Assembly: GCF_024323335.1 (NCBI RefSeq)
Contig: NC_066583.1
Coordinates: 366,603,877-366,667,876 of the forward strand
Direction: 5' to 3'
Origin: Lathyrus oleraceus
Lineage: Eukaryota; Streptophyta; Magnoliopsida; Fabales; Fabaceae
DNA length: 64,000 nt
The translations under genes were made by a program, and so were the position numbers. A model generated the notes under the pieces. That model did no database searches. It was not told the DNA's origin and saw nothing but the letters and a program-made list of their open reading frames with translations. Positions 1-11,800 of this stretch are shown here, piece after piece; position 1 is the first letter of the stretch; each line of letters starts with the position of its first letter.

Positions 1-362
1 AAACATTCAGAGTATTCAACTTCAAAGCACAAAGGTAATGGGAATAAGGGCAAACTTGATTGGAGAGATCGGTTGAAATCAAATGGCACGACTCGATTTG
101 CAAACCAATGTTAGGGTTTGCTTGAGCTGAAAGTGTGTGAGTCAGAATGAACCTTTCAGAGTTTCCTGGAGGTTGCTGCTGATTAGTTCTCACTCTCTCT
201 GTCTAGGTTTCTCTCCAGGTTTTGTCCAGGATTTTGTTTCCAAGGAAACCTCAAAGTGTTTTGCTTCTCTTTCTTTTTCTGTCTGTTCTCCCTCTTTTAT
301 AACCTGATTTTCATGGCTTTGTGGGCTCAAATGAGAGAGGTCCAAGTCTGAGATTTTTCTTT

Positions 363-396
<34 letters not shown>

Positions 397-709
397 TTTT
401 TTCGTTTTTTTTTCCGTTTTTTTTCTTTTCGAAACGCGTGGGCTTCGCCTAGCGAGCATGACAGTTCATGAACAAACTTTTGCTCCTTCAAGATTAACGT
501 TTTGACTGACGAATAGACCCCTGTTGGAAGTAACTCAAGTCTTTCCCTTGTGTTGACTGATCATCTAAATAGAACCCACAAAGTGTCCTGGATGATGTTC
601 AAGCTTCTTGGAGCTAATCTCGATTGACATGATGAAATGCAATGTATCTAATGTTAAATGACCTAAAAATGAATGCGTGAATAAGGAGGACAAATTTTGA
701 GGTGTTACA
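1..709 (-). mobile_element. LTR fragment of an Ogre/Tat-like element (E0), runs off the left edge
   Basis: On the minus strand this stretch begins TGTAACACCTC at 709. On the plus strand its last 50 bases (a TGACCTAAAAATGAATGC-like tract, then TTTGAGGTGTTACA) closely resemble the end of the E4 LTRs (TTTGAGGTGCTACA at 34898 and 47402), so it is read as the sense start of a related LTR in minus orientation. It abuts the E1 integrase in mid-domain, just after the catalytic Glu region, so it is best explained as an insertion into E1. The other LTR end and the target duplication lie outside the window. T-rich and pyrimidine-rich tracts lie at 350-430. Confidence 0.65.
294..302 (-). promoter_or_regulatory. 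Putative TATA box of the E0 LTR
   Basis: The minus strand reads TTATAAAAG about 400 bases downstream of the LTR sense start, where a Pol II promoter of an LTR is expected. Motif only. Confidence 0.4.
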
Positions 710-1380
710 GTAACAACCATTTTCTGAATAATCTTCTTGATGTTCTTGTTAGCAGCTTCAACAACCCCATTCATCTTGGGTCTATAGGGAGAAGAATTAT
801 GATGTGTAATCTTGAACTCGCTGCACAACTCTTTCATCATCTTATTGTTCAAGTTAGATCCATTATCAGTAATGATCTTGTCTAGCACACCATATCGGCA
901 TATGAGTTGATTCTTGATAAACCTCACAACCACCTGCCTGGTCACATTCGCATACGATGCCGCCTCAACCCACTTGGTGAAGTAATCAATAGCTACGAGA
1001 ATAAAACGGTGACCGTTCAACGCCTTGGGCTCAACCATACCAATCATGTCAATTCCCTACATGGAGAAAGGCCATGGTGAGGAAATAATATTCAGAAGTG
1101 TCGGGGGAATATGAATCTTGTCCGCATAAATCTGATACTTATGGCATTTCTTCACAAACTTGCAACAATCAGACTCCATTGTCCGCCAATAGTAGCCTGC
1201 TCTCAACATCTTCTTTATCATGGCATGTCCATTGGAGTGAGTACCAAATGAACCCTCATAGACCTCAATCATCAACAGGTCTGCTTCGTGTCTATCCACG
1301 CATCTGAGCAGAACCATGTCAAAATTCCTCTTGTAAAGCACATCACCATTAAGGTAGAAACTGCCAGATAACCTCCTCAA
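710..1380 (-). pseudogene. E1 integrase, C-terminus lost
   Basis: Retroviral-type integrase that would insert element cDNA into the genome. The N-terminal zinc-binding region is visible (His pair in THSNGHAM, Cys pair in CCKFVKKC), then the core with DYFTKWVEA (first Asp), TDNGSN (second Asp) and NGVVEAANKN (Glu), so the DDE triad is intact. An in-frame TAG near 1057-1059 replaces the Trp expected in PFSM-W-GID, a G-to-A change that splits the frame in two. Past the Glu helix the reading frame enters LTR sequence at 709, so the rest of the core and the C-terminal domain are absent. It cannot encode a working integrase. Confidence 0.85.
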
Positions 1381-2261
1381 AGTTTATCTTTAATAGATAC
1401 CCTAGGTGGGTAAGTCTGACTTTGGAGAAAACACTTGATATCATAATACCATGGCTTATCATCTTTCACTTCCACAACTGCAAACACGTGAGCTGGTCTA
1501 TCCAAGCGCATCACAGTAATATCCGGGACTTCATTCCCATAATTGACAACAATCATTGAAGCAAGTGTAGCGAGAGCATCCACCATCCGATTCTCATCTC
1601 GAGGAATATGATGAAAGTCAACTTTAGTAAAGAAAGTTGAAATCCTCCTCGCATAATCTATGTATGGGATGAGGCCAGGCTGATTCGTCTCCTATTCACC
1701 CTTAATTTGATTAACAACAAGGGCCGAATCGCCATAAACATCAAGATGTTTGATCCTAAGATCAATACATTCTTCCAAACCCATAATACAAGCCTCATAC
1801 TCCGCCATATTATTCGTGCGTTTGAAAGTTAGCCTTGCTGTAAAAGGAAAATATGTGCCTTGAAGAGTAATAGTCACGACCTCAATACCATTTCCACACT
1901 GATTGACAACGCCATCGAACACCATACCCCATCGGGAACCAGACTATGGACCTTCATCGAGTGTAGGCTCATCATAATCTTTCATCTTCAAATACAGAAT
2001 CTCCTCATCAGGGAAGTCATATTGCACAGACTGATAATCTTCAATTGGTTGATGTGCCAAATGATCAGCCAAGATACTACCTTTAATAGCTTTTTGAGCT
2101 CGATACTCAATATCACACTCAGATAACAACATTTGCCAACGGGAAATTCTCCCAGTTAAAGCAGGCTTCTCAAAGATATACTTGATCGGATCCATTTTGG
2201 ATATCAACCAAGTTGTATGATTCAACATATACTGGCGTAAATGTTTAGCGGCCCAAGCCAA
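1377..2261 (-). pseudogene. E1 RNase H region: end of gypsy RNase H plus second (archaeal-type) RNase H
   Basis: The first part (2261-1944) continues the gypsy RNase H after a stop. It carries LISKMDPIKYIFEKPAL and the linker up to a stop at about 1944. The next block (1925-1692) has the features of a second RNase H: FDGVV (Asp), AEYEAC (Glu) and VYGDSALVVNQI (Asp). Tat-clade elements are known to carry such an extra archaeal-type RNase H between RT-RNase H and integrase. The tail (1586-1377, MVDALATLAS onward) links to integrase. Stops after DEGP and after QIKGE break the frame. RNase H would remove the RNA strand during reverse transcription. Confidence 0.75.
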
Positions 2262-2267
2262 AGCACA

Positions 2268-3663
2268 TCATGTCTTCTCAAGCATTGAGTACCGAGACTC
2301 ATAGTCGGTGAACTTCTTACTCAAGTAGTATATTGCATATTCTTTCTTTCCTGATTCATCTTGCTGACCAAGGACACAACCCATGGAATCATCAAGCACA
2401 GTCAAGTACATAATCAACGGTCTCCCTTCAACAGACGGAGACAGAATCAGAGGCTCGGACAAATACTCTTTGATACTGTCAAAGTCCTTTTGGCAATCCT
2501 CGGTCCAATCATGACGTTGATCTTTCCGGAGGAGCTTGAATATAGGCGCACATATGGCAGTCATGTGGGATATAAATCTTGAAATGTAATTCAAGCGGCC
2601 AAGAAAACCTCGGACTTGCTTCTCAGTTTTGGGCGCAGGCATCACTTGTATTGCTTTGACCTTGGCAGGATCAACTTCAATACCTCTCTCGCTGACAATA
2701 AAGCCCAATAACCTGCCGAAACGGACTCCAAATGTACACTTGTTCGGATTCAAGCGGAGTTTGTACTTCCTCAAACGCTGGAAAAGCTTCAACAAATGTT
2801 CTACATGTTCAACTTCCGTTTTCGACTTTGCAATCATATCATCGGCATACACCTCGATCTCCTTGTGCATCATGTCATGAAATAAGATAGTCATAGCACG
2901 TTGATACGTGGCTCCGGCGTTCTTCAAACCAAAGGGCATCACTCGATAACAGAATGTTCCCCAAGGTGTGATGAATGTTGTCTTCTCCATATCCTCGGGT
3001 GCCATTTTAATCTGATTATAACCGGAAAATCCGTCCATAAATGAAAAGACATTGAATTTAGCCGTATTGTCTACCAACATATCAATGTGTGGTAGAAGAA
3101 AATCATCTTTCGGACTAGCTTTATTCAAGTCACGGTAATCCACACACATTCGGACTTTTCCGTCTTTCTTAGGTACATGCACAATATTGGCCACCCATTG
3201 AGGATATGTAGAGGTCACCAAAAACCCCACATCAATTTGCTTCTGAACTTCTTCTTTAATCTTCACTGCTATATCAGGATGAGTTCTTCTGAGCTTTTGC
3301 TTCACAGGCACACACTCAGGCTTCAACGGCAAGAAATGTTGCACGATATCAGTATCTAGACCAGGCATGTCTTCATACGACCAGGCAAAGACGTCGACAT
3401 ATTCTCGTAGCAACTCAATCAACCCCTTCTTAACAGACTCTTCAAGGAGTGCCCCAATCTTCACTTCACGAATGCAGTCTTCAGACCCCAAGTTGACTGT
3501 TTCCAGATTCTCAAGATGTGGATGAATGATCTTCTCCTCGTACTCAAGCAGAGGGGTAATCTCATCAGGAATCTCTTCAACATCATCTTCTTCTGCTTCA
3601 AATACGGGGAACTCAGAGTTGGGAGATGGTGTTGGATCATTATGTTCGATGGGTTTGATTAAC
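2268..3663 (-). pseudogene. E1 reverse transcriptase with start of RNase H (exon after the intron)
   Basis: This is the best preserved gene of E1. The frame is open from 3663 to a TGA near 2268. It contains VPKKDGKVRMCVDYRDLN, FSFMDGFSGYNQIKM, the MPFGLKNAGATYQRAM motif, the catalytic YADD in EVYADDMIAKS, and LGFIVSERGIEVDP, all typical of gypsy RT. It runs into the gypsy RNase H (LSKKFTDYESRYSMLEKT) and ends where TGT became TGA relative to the LLEKTCCALAWAA tract of E4. There is no ATG at the 3663 edge. The acidic N-terminal leader (EAEEDDVEEIPDE) joins the protease frame if the intron at 3664-3933 is removed, so RT is probably part of a Gag-Pro-Pol product. Confidence 0.85.
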
Positions 3664-3933
3664 CTGCATAATGATTTTGAGTATAAAAGAGATTTCAGGA
3701 TTCAAATAAGGCAAATCATTATGCAGATGAAAATTGATTTTATTCTCTTTTTTAGGGTTTTATGGTGATCACCAATTTCATGCAAAAAGCAAAAATGAAA
3801 AATAATTTGGAAAACAAACATTTAACATGCGATTATTGAATGAATAACATTGTATTAATCATTTATGCCAATAATGTCTTCACTTCTCTATTTGGCATGG
3901 GAGAAGGGTTTTTAAACAAAATGAACACATTAC
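3664..3933 (-). other. Predicted Ogre-type intron between protease and RT
   Basis: On the minus strand the segment starts GTAATG right after AAGTCAAC and ends TTATGCAG before GTTAATC. It is AT-rich with T-runs and has in-frame stops. Removing it joins ...CAT AAG TCA AC to G TTA ATC AAA CCC, giving HKST-LIKPIEHND, so the protease and RT frames become continuous. Ogre elements are known for an intron at this position. The splice sites are read by eye, without transcript evidence. Confidence 0.7.
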
Positions 3934-5939
3934 GTTGACTTATGGATAACTGTTGGAACATCAACAACGACCCAATTGTTGCAGATCCCGCCAAGTATGA
4001 CAAAGTTGCCGAGGTCTTCCTCTTCATGTTCTTCAATGATGGCAGCAACTTCTTGATCTTCAACGGTGTGGATGAAACCCCCACTCTGCAACAGCCCGAG
4101 ATCATTAGAAACACCGGAAGAATACCCTATACCAGCCCAGGACTTATTATCTTCCATCTTTATCATTTTCCCCAAACCAGTAGTTGCACCATGCTCAATG
4201 GCCAACTTCGCGTCATTATAGGAGACAAATGAAGAAAGTCCTTTCCTAGAAGGCTCAACAATAGATAAGGCTTGGAATGGAGTTCCAACCTCATCCTCAG
4301 CATCAATGTAGGAAAAGGAAGATAAATGGCTGACTAAGAGAGCCCTCTCTCCCCCTATCACCACCAACTTCTTGTTCCTAACGAACTTTAACTTTTGGTG
4401 TAGGGTGGATGTCACAGCACCTGCCTCGTGAATCCATGGTCTACCAAGCAAACAGCTGTATGACGGATGTATGTCCATAACTTGGAAAGTGATCTGGAAA
4501 TCACTGGGTCCAATCTTGATCGGGAGGTCTAATTCACCGATCACGGTCTTACGCGATCCATCAAAAGCTTTTACTACCACTCCACTCTGCCTCATGGGAG
4601 GCCCCTGATATGAAAGTTTGGCGAGAGTGGACTTTGGCAATACATTAAGTGATGACCCTGTGTCCACCAACACATTGGACAGGGCATCGTCTTTGCAGTT
4701 CATAGAGATATGTAAGGCCACATTGTGGTCTTTTCCCTCCTCGGGAAGATCATAATCACAGAAGCTCAAATTGTTGCAGGCAGTTATATTTGCAACAATG
4801 CTATCAAACTGTTCAATTATGACATCGTGATCTACGTACACCACGTCCAACACCCTTTGTAACACTTCATGGTGCGACTCTGAATTCATTAACAAAGATA
4901 GGACAAATATCTTTGATGGAGTTTGAAGCAACTGCTCCACAATATTGTACTCACTCCTCTTGATGAGCCTCAGCATCTCATCACCATCCTCTTTCAACAT
5001 GCCAGACTGGCCAACCAGGATAGGAGCCTTAATAGATTTGACAATAACAGGGTCAACACCCTTCACAACAGGAATAGATTGATTCGAAGAAGAAGTCCCC
5101 ACGGGTCCGGCAGGATTGACAACATCTCTCTTCACGACGTCTTCATGGGATTTCGGCTGAGTCGAGAAAACACAACCACTACGGGTCACTCCACTAACAT
5201 CGGAAATGCTTACAACAGAGGTTGAGGGCAACGACACCTCCTTCCCATCTTCTAGCATAACAACATTGTAACGGTATGGGACCGCCTTATCTGACACATA
5301 CGAGATAGGGCCTGCTGGCTTAATCACAAGAGTTGGCATCACTTTCTTCTTACTGCCATCATACTTAATGACAACAGGATCAAGAATTTTGAATACGGGG
5401 GTGATAACATAAACTTCATCCTCATCATGATTTTGAAGTATCTCAATCATCCCTTGGTCTATCATATCTTGGATGTCCCTTCTTACTTTGTGACATCCTC
5501 TTTCATTGACAGTGCACTCATGGCATCTATCATGATCGTGCTCATAGTGACTGTGCTCGCACAACAGCTTATGCATCTCTACCAAGGACTGCCTTATGTC
5601 GTTCATATAAAGGACTTTGTATTTGCCAGGGCAACCCTGAACCATGTTGACAGTTGCCTTCCCATGCTCGGGCAATGGGTTCTTCTTGACATTCGGGCCT
5701 ACATCCTCAAATAATAGTGTCCCACTCCTCACAAGGTCTTGCACCTTGGTCTTCAACGGAAAACAATTCTCCACATCATGTCCGGGCGCACCGGAATGAT
5801 ACACACAGTGAAGTTCGGGCTTATACCACCATTGGGGATTAGCTGGCACATCAGGAGGATCTCGTGGAGTTATCAACTTCCTATCGATCAAGGAAGGATA
5901 TAATTCAACATGGGTAATAGGAATCGGGTCAAAAGTCAC
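3934..5939 (-). CDS. E1 Gag C-terminus and aspartic protease
   Basis: Open frame of about 668 codons. Near the N-terminus it has a zinc-knuckle-like CVYHSGAPGHDVENC (C-x2-H-x5-H-x4-C), and further on a Cys/His-rich CEHDHDRCHECTVNERGC tract. The retropepsin-like protease follows with active-site VLVDTGSSLNVLP (Asp-Thr-Gly at 4650-4664) and the flap and C-terminal part LLGRPWIHEAGAV. It would cut the Gag-Pol polyprotein. The apparent stop just after HKST lies inside the predicted intron donor, so the protein probably continues into RT after splicing. This frame carries no internal stop, unlike the gag part upstream; the true start is in gag, and the listed edge is a frame limit. Confidence 0.8.
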
Positions 5940-7142
5940 CCTCTTCCTCTCATAATTGCTGGTACTGTTGTTATTGTTGTTGTTGCGAGGTTGGTAAGCC
6001 TGTTGTTAACGAGGTTGTTGTTATGGTTGTTGAACAACTCTGAAAGCAGATGCTATATGAGCCACCTGGTGTTGGTTGACAGTTGGTCGGACTTCCTTCC
6101 TCCTCACAGAGGGCCTTCTCTTAATATGGGAGTAAATAACATGAATCTCCCCTTCCTTCTTCCTGGAAAATCCTCCATATTTCTTTGCCGAATTGTCATC
6201 ACGGGATAGACGTCCTTCGCGGACTCCCTCTTCTAGCCTCATCCCCATATTTACCATTTCGGTAAATTTCTAGGAAGCATTAACAATCATGCGCTCATAG
6301 TAGAAAGATCTCAAAGTCTTCAAAAAGATCTTTGTCATCTCCTTCTCCTCCAAGGGTGGCACTATCTGAGCTACCAATTCCCTCCACCTCTGGGCGTATT
6401 CCTTGAAGGTTTCTTTGTCTTTTTGGGACATCATCCTCAACTGATCTCTGTATGGAGCCATGTCCATATTGTATTTATACTATTTCACGAAAGCCTCTCC
6501 TAGATCATTGGAAGTGCGGATGCTTGCACTCTCTAGCCCCATATACCAACAGAGCGCAACACCTGTCAGGCTATCCTGAAAGTAGTGAATCAGTAGTTGA
6601 TCATTATCTGTCTGGGTCGACATCTTGCGAGCATACATCACAAGATGACTAAGTGGACACGTGTTTCCCTTATACTTCTCAAAATCAGGCACTTTGAATT
6701 TGATTGGGATTTTCACTTTGGGCACTAAGCACAGTTCAACAGCACTCTTCCCAAACATATCTTTGCCTCTCAATGTTTTTAGTTCCTTGCGCAGCTCAAG
6801 GAATTGGTCCTTCATCTCATCCATATTCTCATAAACGTCTGGGCCCTCAGATGGCTCAGAGTGATAGATGGTGTCTTCAACATGCGGCAAAGTGTGCACA
6901 ACGGGAGGTGGCACAGACATGACCGGGGTAGATGCCGACATAGAAGCAAAAGTGGGAGCGAAACCCTCTGGAACAAAATTAGATGGCATTCCCCAAGGGA
7001 ATCCAGCAGGCATACTAGGAGCGAAGTGGATGGTGGTGGCAGGCACCGTTGAGGTTACCACTTCGGAAATAACTGTCCTCGCGGGAGGAGTTGCAGGAGT
7101 TGGAGAAGCTTGACTCTGAGCGGCTAGAACTGACTCCATCAT
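5940..7142 (-). pseudogene. E1 Gag N-terminal and capsid region, interrupted by stops
   Basis: The proposed start is MMESVLAAQSQ at 7142. A Pro/Thr/Ala-rich segment (TPATPPARTVISEV, PAGFPWGMPSNF) is followed by the capsid-like Retrotrans_gag region: SHLVMYARKM, LLIHYFQDSLTG, CWYMGLESASI, then DQLRMMSQKDKETFKEYAQRWRELVAQI. A TAG at 6480-6482 replaces the Gln seen in E2 (FVKQYKYN), and a further TAG follows IVNAS. The region ends in Gln/Asn-rich sequence before the zinc knuckle. E2 has the same order in plus orientation. Gag would form the particle that packages the RNA. Confidence 0.8.
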
Positions 7143-7530
7143 GGCAGTCAGTCAAGCAATCTCCTCTTTCAAATCTCTGTTCTCTTGCTCAAGGTGTTCC
7201 ATGATCTTCTGATGATTTGCTCGGGTGTTGTACCAGTGCGTCAGCTTGTCTTTAAAATAAATGAAGAGCAAAGAGTTAGACCACCGTATCAAGGGCTCAA
7301 AACCAAATCCTGCTTATGCATATGATTCATGCAATGCTTGTGCATATATTTATTTTGTTATCAGAGGAACTTTATAAGGATCTATTTGCAAATGTTTTGA
7401 AAATATTGAACTTTTGAAGACATATATGGAATACTCAAAGTAATATAATATTTGGAAAACTTTTTACACCAAAGAAGTAGTACAGTCTCGGTAACCAAAT
7501 ACAATACAAGAGAAAAGGAGAATAAACATC
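7143..7530 (-). other. E1 spacer between ORF1 and gag with a short coiled-coil reading frame ending in TGA
   Basis: The minus strand here encodes KLTHWYNTRANHQKIMEHLEQEN-like heptads ending EEIA and a TGA at 7152-7154, nine bases before the gag ATG. E2 has the same frame and the same TGA (18408-18505). The remaining part is AT-rich non-coding sequence that also matches the E2 spacer (GCATTGCATG... CATAAGCAGG). Confidence 0.6.
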
Positions 7531-7897
7531 CTATGGAGCTCTAGAAACAGTCGTCCACGTGAAGCATGTCAGCAATCTCTTAAGAAGACAAAATCTTCTC
7601 CAAACCACTGAACGGCAACTGGTCAAGAATAGGTATACCCGCATGATAAGCATACTCCTCCAATGTAGGCAAAAGCTGGAAATCCAAAAAAGTGAAGCAC
7701 CGATATAGAGGATCATAGAACTGCACCAACACACTCATCAGACCTTCATCCACCTTGGTAGAAAGAATATATAGAAGCTTCCCATGGCAGGCTTTGAACT
7801 CCAAGGGCTCTAATACATAACATGTCAGACACCTTAACTCTTTCAAGTCGGGTTGTTTGAAACTGTACTTCTTCGTATTCCTTCTTTGCTTATCCAT
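7531..7897 (-). pseudogene. E1 ORF1, internally deleted
   Basis: ORF1 is the extra gene of Ogre elements upstream of gag; its role is unknown. The start MDKQRRNTKKYSF matches the E2 ORF1 start MDYGRRNTKKYSF. The copy continues through VLVQFYDPLYRCFTF and LPTLEEYAYHAGIP to GLEKILSS, where a stop occurs, then jumps almost directly to a tail resembling the end of the E2 ORF1 and its 3' flank. Roughly 370 codons present in E2 (500 codons) are missing, so the product would be non-functional. Confidence 0.7.
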
Positions 7898-8796
7898 GTC
7901 TGAAAATTTGCAAATAGACCTTTTAAGTTCCTTGTGAGATCTTATTGTTGATGTCATGAATGCGGACGAATGCATGAATGCATGGATGTAACAAACACAC
8001 TCAAGGATCAAGCAAGTCACACCACACAAAAGGTCACGAGATGGCTCAAGTCATCGTCAATATCAATCATCCATTTTGGTGGATTATGGTTTACACCTTA
8101 TCAACACCCAAGTTCCATTGATATTGAGGACATACGAGAATGAATCGACCGCGAATCATGGGTTTGTTGTAAGTCATGGGCATGGAGTCTCGGTTAAGAA
8201 CCACCCAACGGGAGTGTACTATGGTTAAACCTGACGATCATGTTCTAAAAGGTTCCCATAGTCATCATCTCATCTTTCTGATATTATCGGATAAAATGAC
8301 TACTCGTCCTCCAAAAATATTCTCAAGAGGGACTCTTATGAGTGTAGTATCGCGTAACAATCGCATCAAGTCTTACACTTGAACGACCTTCGCACTACGT
8401 CCTAAAATAGGCTAAGATGGGCTAGGTATCTAAGGTCCTTGGTTTCTAAGGTTCCTATTGGAAAGAGTAATGCATAACCATGATTACTCGTGTGACATTA
8501 GTGATCCCAATAAAAACCTCCACCAAGTGAATGGGCTTGCAAGTCAACTTGTTAAGGAATAACTCTACACAAGTCAACAAGACTATGCCATTCTCCTATC
8601 ATAAGTGCACTCGAGTTCGGGTATAGAACTCATCTCACGAGAAACCACCAAGCATACAAGCAATTGATATATCAAGCAATTCATACATTACAAGCAATAC
8701 ATTCATCCCAAATTTGTACAAAAAATATGCCACAAATAAATATAAACATATAACACATACAAGCAAAAAGTAGGCTAAACCCACGGGGCTAGCTTG
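7898..8796 (-). other. E1 5' leader between PBS and ORF1
   Basis: Non-coding leader of about 0.9 kb. It is homologous to the leaders of E2 (15694-16533) and E3 (22959-23812), with shared blocks such as GCACTACGTCCTAAAATAGG and AGTGTAGTATCGCG on the plus strand. It contains a conserved hairpin at 8367-8381 (CAAGT stem, ACTTG partner). Confidence 0.7.
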
Positions 8797-8814
8797 TCCC
8801 CAGCAGAGTCGCCA
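8797..8814 (-). other. Primer-binding site of E1
   Basis: The minus strand reads TGGCGACTCTGCTGGGGA. The plus-strand complement ends in CCA as a tRNA 3' end does. The same 18-mer lies next to the LTRs of E2, E3 and E4. Ogre elements are known to prime from tRNA-Arg. Six bases separate it from the LTR end at 8821. Confidence 0.85.
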
Positions 8815-8820
8815 CTTTTT

Positions 8821-11800
8821 TGTAGCGGGGTTTTCGTTACTTTTAGGTTTATTGACTAAACCAAAAGTCAACATACAATTCGAGTCGCCACCGCACTTTT
8901 ATTTGTCCAAAGAAAAGGCTAAAAAGCAAACAAAAGCCAAGTAAATTTTTTTTCAAATAAAAAACTAATAAAAATGTCAGAGATCTAGGTAAGGGGGTTG
9001 GTTATGAAATGGGAAGGTTTTACGCACCCAAAACATCCTTAGTACTCTAAGGGAACCTCTTTTTGCAAATATGTGTTGTAGGTTGGTATTTGTGAAAAGA
9101 TTTGTGCAAAAGATTAGAGGGATGAGAAGAGAATATATTATATTTACAAATTTTGTTGTTTGAATGGATGAACCCATTGCCTACGTACCATCACAAAGGA
9201 GGATCAAAACCTCTTAGTTCGGGGTGAAAATCTCAAAGATTGGTGAATTGATTTTAATCAAAAGCCTTAAGGTTTTTTGTTATCAAAGGGAGAAAACTCA
9301 ACCTAAACCAACAATCCACCATGTGAGGAAGGCTTCAACATGCTAGTGAGGGGTTAACCCTATAATAAGCATGGAAGACTTATAATCCAACACTAAGGAT
9401 GAGGTTTAGTAAGCCAAGCTCCATAAACCTGCCATGCCAAACAAAAGGGGAAGGACCTTGTATTGACTTTTGGTTATTTTCTTGACCAAGAAGTAACCTA
9501 TCTTTGACACAAAATAACTCACTTGATCATGGATCAAGTTGAATTTGGTTTGGATAAAAGAAGGTTAAACTTCTCATTGGTCAAGACCAACCTCAAGACT
9601 TTAACTCATTGACCATTGATGGAAAGAAAGGGATGAAGATGGAAGGGAGGGGGTAAGAAGTCAACAAACAATCCCAATTGATCAAGGGATAACTCATCCT
9701 TGATCAAATTCATTCATCTTTCTAAGTGATGATCCTTAAGGACTTTCAAACTACAAGATTCAATGAATTTGATCAAAGTTGAATCAATTCAACCTCAATC
9801 AACACCAAACAGAAGAGAGATGAAGATAACAAGTCAAAAAGTCAACAATACTTTTTGGCATTTTTTGAATTAAAATAAAATACAAATAAAAAAATAAACA
9901 AATAAGGTTGAACCTTAAATTCAATTCAAAGCAACTTCAAAAAGTCCAATTAAATTCTCATGGGTTCAACATAGCCAAACAAGCTTTGACTAATTTTCTC
10001 ACAAATTTTTGAAATTAGAAAGTAATTAAAACCAATTAAAAACAATTAAAAATAACACAATATGAATTAAAATCTCAACTAATCTCAAAACAATCAAGAA
10101 ATTGTTGAGACTATTTTTCAATGACTTATAATAATCCATAGATGCTATGAAAATATTTTTTTTGTATTTTTTAAAAGTCATAAAGTATTTTAAAATGAAT
10201 TAAAATCATTAAAAACCAAGTAATTCATAAAAAATATCAAATGAAGTCACAAAAATAATTAAAAATCATAATATGAAACTAGATTTTTCAAGAATTTTTT
10301 TGGAATTGGTCTCATAATTTTTTGACTTCAAATGAACTTTTAATGAATTTTTGAAAATGAAATGAATTAATAGAAAATAAATGAAAAATGAAAATAAGCG
10401 AAAAAGCCACAACCATCTGATCCACATTCGTTAATTGACGTGACACTTGGCACGATTCATATCTGATGGCGCACTATACATCCAAGTCAAACGCGCCACA
10501 CAAAGGATTAAATGAAGTAATCAAAACGGATGCACTTGATTAGATCCTGAAATGGAGATCCAATGGCCAAGGAGCAAGACACGTGGTGGTGGTGGTGGTG
10601 GAAACCACCGTCTTTTCCGGCGAAGCAACAGAATCCGGCCACATTTGCAGAGAAATAGACTTCAATGAAAATGGAAAATAAGGACATGGAAATGAAGCTC
10701 GTGTGATGTAGATCATCACTGTACCAATGGATCTCCCTCACTCTTCCTATATTGAGAGAAATGTGAAGGAGAAAATCATGGTGTTCATACTGATTGTTCA
10801 TGAAATGATGAATTGAATGCATCACAAGCTTGCCTTAAGTATGAGGACTTCAGAAAACCACAGAAACACAAGAATGCTACATTGAATTAAGAGATTCAGA
10901 TCCAAAAAGTTTGAATAGATACCTTCAATTTGATGAACGTCTGGCCACGAATTCTCCAAGATCCTTGCTCCTTCTTGATCTATGAATGTGATGGAAGTGA
11001 TTAGCTAAGGAATCAGGCTTTAAAACTCAACTAATGATGCTGAATTTCAAGCTTGAAAGTAAGAAATTTTTTGAGTGATTCCTTTGGTGAGGGTGTGGTT
11101 TTACTTCTGCAGCACTTGGGATCTCCAAAAGGTTAGCAAATGAATGAGAGGAAGTGATTATTTATAGGTGAATGCATCAGCTGATCACACTTTGTTCATG
11201 TGCATGGCAAATGGAATTTGAATTGCATGGGGCTTTGCAGGCGTGTGGAAGGCCCAATGATGGCCGAAAGAGATTGATGAGTTCACATAGAAAGCCTTTG
11301 GACATGCACATGAAATGGAAACAACTGGCATACCAAGTTATAACATGAAATATCCAAAATGCACCTAAATGAAAATAAATTCGAAACTCACAAATGGTAG
11401 ATCCAAATGTGTATTGTGAGTAATGGTTGGAAAGCTATTGAAATAAGGAACAAAAGTCATGTAGGGAAAAAAATCATTTGGCATTTTCAAATTAATGAAA
11501 ACTGGCTTGGAAAATTCAAGTACAAAACATATTCAAGTCATTTTGAAAAAAGTTCACCAAAAGCAAGCTTAATCAAGCCCCTCTGTCTTTATGATACAAG
11601 CTTCAAATGAGAAAAACTCCAACATCAAAGTTGTAGATATTTTCAAGATGGTCAATATAGTCTCAAAGTTTGCATCATTTGGATTTTCCATGACAAAGGT
11701 ATGGGCATTTTAAGTTGGGTACTTTTTCAAATTCAATGAATTAGGTCCAAGATGACCTATAATGTTTTGCATTATCACATGTATTTATTTTAGGATTATG

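Noticed and set aside
10508..10825. His-rich minus-strand frame in the E1 LTR
   Set aside because: The His run comes from a GGT repeat; short, within an LTR, no support.
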